Below, in pieces: positions 58,690-64,000 of a DNA stretch of 64,000 nucleotides. The translations under genes and the position numbers were made by a program. Below the pieces are notes generated by a model. It was not told where the DNA came from. It worked only from the letters and a program-made list of their open reading frames with translations, and searched no databases. Source of the DNA: SIG480 sp045537045 (GTDB lineage: Bacteria; Bacillota; Clostridia; Oscillospirales; JAAYXM01); NCBI GenBank assembly GCA_045537045.1, contig JAZSOS010000033.1, forward strand, positions 1 through 64,000, written 5' to 3'. Position 1 is the stretch's first letter. Each line of letters starts with the position of its first letter.

Positions 58690-60651
58690 TTACTCACCTC
58701 TGAGTTCTATTATCCTGTCGCGGAGCATTGCTGCATACTCAAACTCAAGCATCTTTGATGCCTCACGCATATCGCGCTCGAGCTTGCGTATCATCTCATC
58801 ACGCTCAGATTTTGTTAGCTTTTCTTTCTTAACTGCGCTTGCATCCTTTGAAATTTCGAGAAGCTCTGCAACGTCCTTCTTTATGGTTTTGGGAACTATT
58901 CCGTGCTTTTCGTTATACGCAGACTGAATCCTTCTTCTGCGCTCAGTTTCATCAATTGCGCGCTGCATTGAGCCGGTCATATTATCGGCGTACATAATAA
59001 CCTTACCGTGGTCGTTTCGTGCCGCACGTCCCATCGTCTGAATAAGCGAGGTTTCACTTCTGAGGAAGCCTTCCTTGTCTGCATCAAGTATCGCGACAAG
59101 CGACACCTCGGGAATATCAAGACCTTCGCGGAGAAGATTTATTCCGACAAGTACATCAAATGTGCCGAGGCGCAAATCACGGATTATTTCTATTCTCTCA
59201 ATAGTTTCTACGTTGTGGTGTAGATACTTCACCTTTATTCCCACGTTTTCAAGATACGCAGTTAAATCCTCTGCCATCTTCTTTGTAAGCGTTGTGACAA
59301 GCACGCGCTCGCGTTTTTCCACACGCGCATTTATCTCGCCGATGAGGTCATCAATCTGCCCCTCTGTCGGGCGGACGGAAATCTCCGGGTCAAGCAATCC
59401 CGTCGGGCGGATAAGCTGTTCTGCTATATTTGCTGAGCGCTCTCTCTCATACTCTCCCGGCGTTGCGGAAACATAAACAACCTGATTTATATGCTCTTCA
59501 AACTCGCCAAAGTTAAGCGGTCTGTTGTCAAACGCGCTCGGCAAACGGAAGCCGTATTTAACAAGAACTTCCTTTCTCGCACGGTCGCCTGCATACATTC
59601 CTCGCACCTGCGGGAGTGTCACGTGAGACTCGTCAACGATAAGAAGAAAATCATTGGGAAAATAATCCATAAGCGTAAAGGGTGCCGAGCCCGGCTCTCT
59701 TCCGCTTATTATGCGTGAGTAGTTTTCAATCCCGGTGCAGTAGCCAAGCTCCTGCATCATCTCAACGTCATACTGCGTGCGTTGGCGAAGCCTTTGCGCC
59801 TCTAAAAGCTTTCCGTCCTCTTCAAACTGCCGCACGCAAAGCTCCATTTCATCTATTATGTCGTTGCACGCCTTTGCCATTTTCTCCGGCGTGGAAACAT
59901 AGTGTGATGCGGGATATATAGCGACGTGGGAAAGCTCGCGCTTTGCCGCACCCGTAACGATATTTATTTCCGAAATGCGGTCAACCTCATCACCGAAAAA
60001 CTCAACGCGTATGCCCGTGTCATTTGAATAAACGGGGAATATCTCAACGGTATCACCGCGCACGCGGAATTTATTTCGCTCAAACGCAATGTCATTGCGC
60101 TCATAGCGGATTTCAACAAGCTTGCGTATAAGCGCATCGCGCTCATAAGTTTTACCGGGGCGCAGGGAGATAACCATACTTGAATAATCTATCGGGTCAC
60201 CGAGACCGTAAATGCACGAAACACTGGCAACAATGATAACATCCCGCCGCTCGCCAAGCGACGCGGTTGCGCTGTGGCGCAGGCGGTCAATCTCCTCGTT
60301 TGTGGACGAGTCCTTTTCGATATATGTGTCGGTGTGCGGGATATATGCCTCCGGCTGGTAATAATCAAAGTAAGATACAAAATACTCTACGGCGTTTTCA
60401 GGAAAGAATGCACGAAGCTCCGAGCATAGCTGGGCGGCAAGCGTTTTGTTGTGTGCAAGCACAAGCGTAGGCTTTTGCACGCGCTCTATGATATTTGCCA
60501 TTGTAAAGGTCTTTCCCGAGCCGGTAACACCGAGAAGCGTCTGCTCGGAAAGCCCCATTTCAATTCCCGATACGAGTGCAGAGATAGCCTCCGGCTGGTC
60601 ACCAGACGGAGTATACTCTGAAACAAGCTTGAATTTTCTATTTTCTTCCAC
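58690..60651 (-). CDS. uvrB: Excinuclease ABC subunit UvrB
   Basis: A 653-residue helicase-like damage-verification subunit. It has the Walker A LLGVTGSGKTFT, the beta-hairpin region YFVSYFDYYQPEAYIP, helicase motif VDESHVTLPQ and the C-terminal UVR domain (about 615-650). GTG start with only a weak ribosome site. Operon with uvrA. Confidence 0.98.
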   Translation of the reverse strand: MEENRKFKLVSEYTPSGDQPEAISALVSGIEMGLSEQTLLGVTGSGKTFTMANIIERVQKPTLVLAHNKTLAAQLCSELRAFFPENAVEYFVSYFDYYQPEAYIPHTDTYIEKDSSTNEEIDRLRHSATASLGERRDVIIVASVSCIYGLGDPIDYSSMVISLRPGKTYERDALIRKLVEIRYERNDIAFERNKFRVRGDTVEIFPVYSNDTGIRVEFFGDEVDRISEINIVTGAAKRELSHVAIYPASHYVSTPEKMAKACNDIIDEMELCVRQFEEDGKLLEAQRLRQRTQYDVEMMQELGYCTGIENYSRIISGREPGSAPFTLMDYFPNDFLLIVDESHVTLPQVRGMYAGDRARKEVLVKYGFRLPSAFDNRPLNFGEFEEHINQVVYVSATPGEYERERSANIAEQLIRPTGLLDPEISVRPTEGQIDDLIGEINARVEKRERVLVTTLTKKMAEDLTAYLENVGIKVKYLHHNVETIERIEIIRDLRLGTFDVLVGINLLREGLDIPEVSLVAILDADKEGFLRSETSLIQTMGRAARNDHGKVIMYADNMTGSMQRAIDETERRRRIQSAYNEKHGIVPKTIKKDVAELLEISKDASAVKKEKLTKSERDEMIRKLERDMREASKMLEFEYAAMLRDRIIELRGE

Positions 60652-60678
60652 GGCGCAACACCCAGCTTTCGGAAATTC

Positions 60679-61809
60679 TTATATAATACACATAAATGCA
60701 GTTAGAATACCTAAAAATGCAAAGTTAAAAACAGAGAACATAATAATATAATGACGCACTTTTCCCGGATTATGCTTTAAGTACTCGCGAAACGTTATAA
60801 GGCTTGCTAGAGATGCAATAAGCGTACCTGTACCGCCAATATTCACGCCGATAAGAAGATTTGCGTAATCCTCCGTAAACTGTGAAAGAAGAATAGAAGA
60901 CGGAACGTTGCTTATCACCTGACAGGAAAGGATAGAAGAAAGAAGTGTGCTTTTTTCAAGAAGAGAGGAAAAAAGAGTGTTCACAGCAGGGATTCGCGCC
61001 ATATTTCCTGCAAAGATGAAGAAAAACACAAAGGTTAAAAGCAAAGGATAGTCAACTGCACGTAAAGCCTTTCTGTCGGCAAAGAAAAGAACCGCCGGAA
61101 TGATTACAAGCCCTGACTGATAAGGGATAACACGGAAAACAATAACAATTGAAAGAACAAATAGAATACTGTAAAGAATCGTGCGCCGCAGGTTGAGGGG
61201 TGTCTTTGCATAGCACAAGAAAAGCGGCTCCGGCTTCACAAAAATTATGCAGCAAGCCGTTATAAGAAGCACCGAAAGGATAAACGGAGGAAACATTATC
61301 TGCATAAACTCGTATGTCGGAATGCTGAATTTTGTGTAGAGATAAAGGTTCTGCGGATTTCCGAACGGAGTGAGCATACCGCCGAGGTTTGCCGCTATGT
61401 TCTGCATAACGAAGGTGAAAGACATATAATTTGTTTTGTTGGTCGCGGTCAGAACGAAATATCCAAGCGGAAGAAAGGTTAAAAGCGCCATATCGTTTGC
61501 AATAAACATAGAGCCGATAAACGTGATATATACAAGCGCAAGTACACTCAGTCTCGCATTTTTGAAAACAGAAACAACTTTTCTGGCAAGAACATAGAAA
61601 AAGTTTATATTCCGAAGTGCGCAGACAACTGCAAGAACACAGAAAAGGCATGTAAGTGTTTTAAAATCAAAATACCCGATATACGCGCGGTCAACAGGAA
61701 CGATAAGGCTTGTTGTGAGCGCAGCCGCAAACGCGATGCTCATAACTGCATTTTCTTTGAAAAATCTGAAAATGCGCAAATAGTTTTTCTCAGGTGCTGC
61801 GGTTTGCAT
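60679..61809 (-). CDS. SLC13/CitMHS-type anion permease
   Basis: A 376-residue membrane protein with about ten helices. Conserved NDMALLTFLP and NIAANLGGMLTPFGNPQN motifs belong to the ion-transporter superfamily that includes SLC13 and ArsB/NhaD. It may carry dicarboxylates, sulfate or sodium; substrate unknown. AAAGGGAG lies before the ATG. It is 27 bases from uvrB and 57 bases from the upstream oxidoreductase, so all four genes could share a transcript. Confidence 0.85.
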   Translation of the reverse strand: MQTAAPEKNYLRIFRFFKENAVMSIAFAAALTTSLIVPVDRAYIGYFDFKTLTCLFCVLAVVCALRNINFFYVLARKVVSVFKNARLSVLALVYITFIGSMFIANDMALLTFLPLGYFVLTATNKTNYMSFTFVMQNIAANLGGMLTPFGNPQNLYLYTKFSIPTYEFMQIMFPPFILSVLLITACCIIFVKPEPLFLCYAKTPLNLRRTILYSILFVLSIVIVFRVIPYQSGLVIIPAVLFFADRKALRAVDYPLLLTFVFFFIFAGNMARIPAVNTLFSSLLEKSTLLSSILSCQVISNVPSSILLSQFTEDYANLLIGVNIGGTGTLIASLASLITFREYLKHNPGKVRHYIIMFSVFNFAFLGILTAFMCII

Positions 61810-61866
61810 TATATTAAACTCCCTTTTTGTTGTTTTTAAACCTTAAGGTGTTCTTCTCCCCTCGGC

Positions 61867-63453
61867 TTAACGCTTCAGAACTGCTTCCGCAACGCGGATT
61901 CCGTCAACCGCAGAGGACAGTATCCCTCCGGCATATCCCGCGCCCTCTCCGCACGGATAAATCCCGCGCAGAGATGCCTGAAGCGTATCGTCACGCAATA
62001 TGCGCACAGGTGAGGATGAGCGCGTTTCCGGTGCGGTAAGCACCGCTTCTCCGTCTGCAAACGCGCGGACAAGGCGGGAAAAGCCCAAAAGCCCCGCACG
62101 CAGTGTTTCATTTACATAGTCGGGGAAAAGTGCGGAGATGTCACATTCGCGCACTCCCGGACGGAACGACGGTACGATTTTACCGAATCCCGTTTTCCTT
62201 CCCGTAAGAAATCCCTCAACCGTCTGTGCAGGAGCATAGAAGTTCTCGCCACCGAGAGAAAATGCCGCACGCTCAATACTCCGCTGAAGCTCGACACCTG
62301 CAAGCGGAGAAGTCCCTCCGAAATCCTCAGGCATAACGTTTACAAGCAGTGCGCTGTTTGAGTTTTCAAGATTTCTGGCATAAAGGCTCATTCCGTTCGT
62401 AACAACGCCGCCCGCTTCGCTCGATGCATTTATAACCTCGCCGCCCGGACACATACAGAAGGTATATACCGCGCGACCGTTCGGATAGCGGTTTGAAAGC
62501 TTGTAATCTGCCGCGCCTAGCGCCGGATGTCCGGCAAATTCACCGTAACGGCATACGTCTATATCAAAGCGCAGGTGCTCTATTCTCACACCCATCGAAA
62601 ACGGCTTCTGCTCCATCGTTACGCCCATATCAAGAAGAAGCGAAAAAACATCGCGCGCAGAGTGCCCGACGGCAAGCACGATATCGTCCGTTTCAAACGA
62701 TATTTCTCCCGACTTAAGTTTGCACACCGCTTCACAGACATGACCGTCCTTTGACCTTATTTCACTTAGTGTGCAGTTAAAATAAACCTCGCCGCCAAGC
62801 TCCTTTATCTTCTCGCGGATTCCCGAAACAACTCCCGGAAGCTTGTCCGAGCCAATGTGCGGGTTTCTTATATACATAATCTCAGGCGGTGCGCCATGTT
62901 CAACAAACGTGCGGAAAACCTCAAACCGACGTGCGTCGTGCGTTCCGGAATTGAGCTTTCCGTCAGAAAACGTTCCCGCGCCGCCCTCGCCAAACTGCAC
63001 GTTTGACGATGTGTTAAGCCTGCCACACTCAAAAAAGCGCGATACGGATACTGCACGCTCTTCCACGCTTTCTCCGCGCTCTATAAGTATTGGACGCGCA
63101 CCATGGCGCGCAAGCGTAAGCGCACAGAAAAGTCCCGCCGGTCCCGCACCGACAACAACAGGACGGTGCTGCGGAAGGACGGGTGTTGGTGCCTTGATTT
63201 TTTCTACGCACGGGAGAAGCGTTATATCTCCACGCTTTATTCGTGAGACGATTTTCTTCTCATCACCGCGCACGGAAACATCCACGGAATACACAAAGCA
63301 GACACGCGTCTTGTCTCTGGCATCCACGGCCTTTTTAACAATATCAAGCTTTTGTATCTCTCCCGGTGCAATGCCCAGCGCACGGGCTGCGCGCTTTGCG
63401 AGAAGCGTCTCCTTCTCATCAAGAGAAAGCTTTAAATTACCTATTCTTATCAT
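61867..63453 (-). CDS. FAD-dependent oxidoreductase (YtfP/BaiN-like or FAD-utilizing dehydrogenase)
   Basis: A 528-residue flavoprotein. The FAD-binding motif VVGAGPAGLFCALTLARHG lies at about residue 100 after an N-terminal domain of about 90 residues. A second dinucleotide-related stretch is ILAVGHSARD, and GICPCGEGAGYAGG-like sequence near the end closes the FAD site (YPCGEGAGYAGGI). It belongs to the NAD(FAD)-utilizing dehydrogenase group of unknown substrate. The ribosome site (GGAAG) is weak but its promoter is good. Confidence 0.88.
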   Translation of the reverse strand: MIRIGNLKLSLDEKETLLAKRAARALGIAPGEIQKLDIVKKAVDARDKTRVCFVYSVDVSVRGDEKKIVSRIKRGDITLLPCVEKIKAPTPVLPQHRPVVVGAGPAGLFCALTLARHGARPILIERGESVEERAVSVSRFFECGRLNTSSNVQFGEGGAGTFSDGKLNSGTHDARRFEVFRTFVEHGAPPEIMYIRNPHIGSDKLPGVVSGIREKIKELGGEVYFNCTLSEIRSKDGHVCEAVCKLKSGEISFETDDIVLAVGHSARDVFSLLLDMGVTMEQKPFSMGVRIEHLRFDIDVCRYGEFAGHPALGAADYKLSNRYPNGRAVYTFCMCPGGEVINASSEAGGVVTNGMSLYARNLENSNSALLVNVMPEDFGGTSPLAGVELQRSIERAAFSLGGENFYAPAQTVEGFLTGRKTGFGKIVPSFRPGVRECDISALFPDYVNETLRAGLLGFSRLVRAFADGEAVLTAPETRSSSPVRILRDDTLQASLRGIYPCGEGAGYAGGILSSAVDGIRVAEAVLKR

Positions 63454-63492
63454 AACAAAAACTTCCGTTATTCAAATTAATCTCAACATATT

Positions 63493-63521
63493 ATTATAAC
63501 AAAATTCATTTTAAAAGTAAA
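63493..63521 (-). promoter_or_regulatory. Promoter of the FAD oxidoreductase gene
   Basis: On the minus strand an extended -10 TGTTATAAT (TATAAT at 63493-63498) and TTTACT (63516-63521) 17 bases upstream. Confidence 0.6.
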
Positions 63522-63692
63522 TACCGCCATATCATTTTTGTATTTTATGCAGGTTTTCTTATGTTTTTCTTATAATCGGTCACTTTTTTACATTAATACT
63601 GTGGACTTTTCTTCCTTTATGTGGTATATTTATAATGTAGAATTTTGTGCAGAGAAAATCTCTCTGCTTTTAATCAAGGAGGAATATCAAAA

Positions 63693-64000
63693 ATGAAGCT
63701 CAATTATGCAGGTCTTCAGGATAAGGCCGGCTGGGAAGCCGCCGGTGTCACACTTCCGAAGTATGACTGGAAGGCAATGGCAGAAGAGACCGAAAAAAAT
63801 CCCACATGGGTTCACTTCGGTGCAGGTAACATCTTCCGCGGCTTTGTTGCAAAGCTCCAGCACGACCTTCTCAACGCAGGTCACGTAAAAGGCGGTATCG
63901 TTGCTGCCGACACATTCGACTTTGACAACATCGACATGATTTACCGTCCGTATGACGCAATGACGATGCTCGTTCTCCTCATGCCCGACGGCACAATGAA
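63693..64000 (+). CDS. Mannitol dehydrogenase family protein (partial, 5' end)
   Basis: The first 102 codons of a gene cut by the window edge, starting ATG at 63693 with AAGGAGG upstream. The sequence NPTWVHFGAGNIFRGFVAKL is the N-terminal NAD(P)-binding signature of the mannitol dehydrogenase/fructuronate and mannonate reductase family (UxaB, UxuB). Such enzymes interconvert polyols or uronates and ketoses. The rest of the gene, and so the substrate, cannot be seen. Confidence 0.85.
   Translation, partial: MKLNYAGLQDKAGWEAAGVTLPKYDWKAMAEETEKNPTWVHFGAGNIFRGFVAKLQHDLLNAGHVKGGIVAADTFDFDNIDMIYRPYDAMTMLVLLMPDGTM

Overview
The window is a chromosomal segment from a low-to-mid G+C, anaerobic, probably spore-forming Clostridia-type Firmicute. 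Pointers are the Bacillus-like consensus promoters, strong GGAGG ribosome sites, S-layer-homology proteins, a YaaH-like LysM/GH18 protein, a dnaG-rpoD pair and a ferredoxin-linked [NiFe] hydrogenase. The exact family cannot be fixed from sequence alone. No insertion sequence, integrase, CRISPR array or intact prophage is visible. Most of the window is dense housekeeping gene content.

Layout. 0-3.1 kb: tspO, an ornithine-cyclodeaminase-family enzyme and an EamA transporter. 3.1-3.6 kb: five tRNA genes (Gly, Arg, His, Gln, Lys) on the minus strand behind one consensus promoter. 3.7-10.7 kb: an SLH-anchored YcdB-like protein, a fructose-1-phosphate-kinase-like enzyme, a VanW protein overlapping an EF-P-reductase-like SDR, and an iron alcohol dehydrogenase. 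10.8-15.8 kb: the glycolytic operon pgk-tpiA-gpmI-eno. 15.9-16.4 kb: trmL. 16.5-23.3 kb: a Phe/Tyr-rich leader peptide and terminator ahead of aroF-tyrA-aroB-aroA-aroC-pheA. 23.4-29.6 kb: dGTPase, dnaG, rpoD, an amidohydrolase, TatD and a FUSC-like membrane protein. 29.66-30.03 kb: RNase P RNA (minus). 30.1-36.5 kb: galM, ung, a DUF368 membrane protein, rpmE, LysM/GH18, proB and malic enzyme. 36.7-38.6 kb: a LexA/CI-like repressor divergent from three small genes. 38.6-47.8 kb: a 15-gene membrane-bound [NiFe] hydrogenase/Mrp-antiporter operon. 48-53.3 kb: thyA, folA, a four-domain flavodiiron protein, a stop-interrupted rubredoxin, a ZIP transporter and a siroheme/4Fe-4S protein. 53.3-64 kb: nagA, an SLH cell-wall hydrolase, uvrB-uvrA, an SLC13 permease, an FAD oxidoreductase and the start of a mannitol-dehydrogenase-family gene.

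How it works together. Glycolysis reduces ferredoxin. The hydrogenase can pass those electrons to protons and couple this to Na+/H+ movement through its Mrp-like subunits. The flavodiiron, rubredoxin and siroheme proteins fit redox defence in an anaerobe. The aromatic operon makes Phe and Tyr and appears to be governed by ribosome-mediated attenuation at a 23-residue leader peptide carrying F-Y-Y-F-Y-F-Y-F-F. That is the strongest regulatory discovery here. A second notable system is the cleavable-type repressor, whose own promoter and the divergent promoter carry near-identical 19-bp operator-like sequences. It controls a zinc-ribbon protein, a winged-helix-like protein and a phage sigma-like protein, which looks like a small DNA-damage-responsive switch left by or borrowed from a phage.
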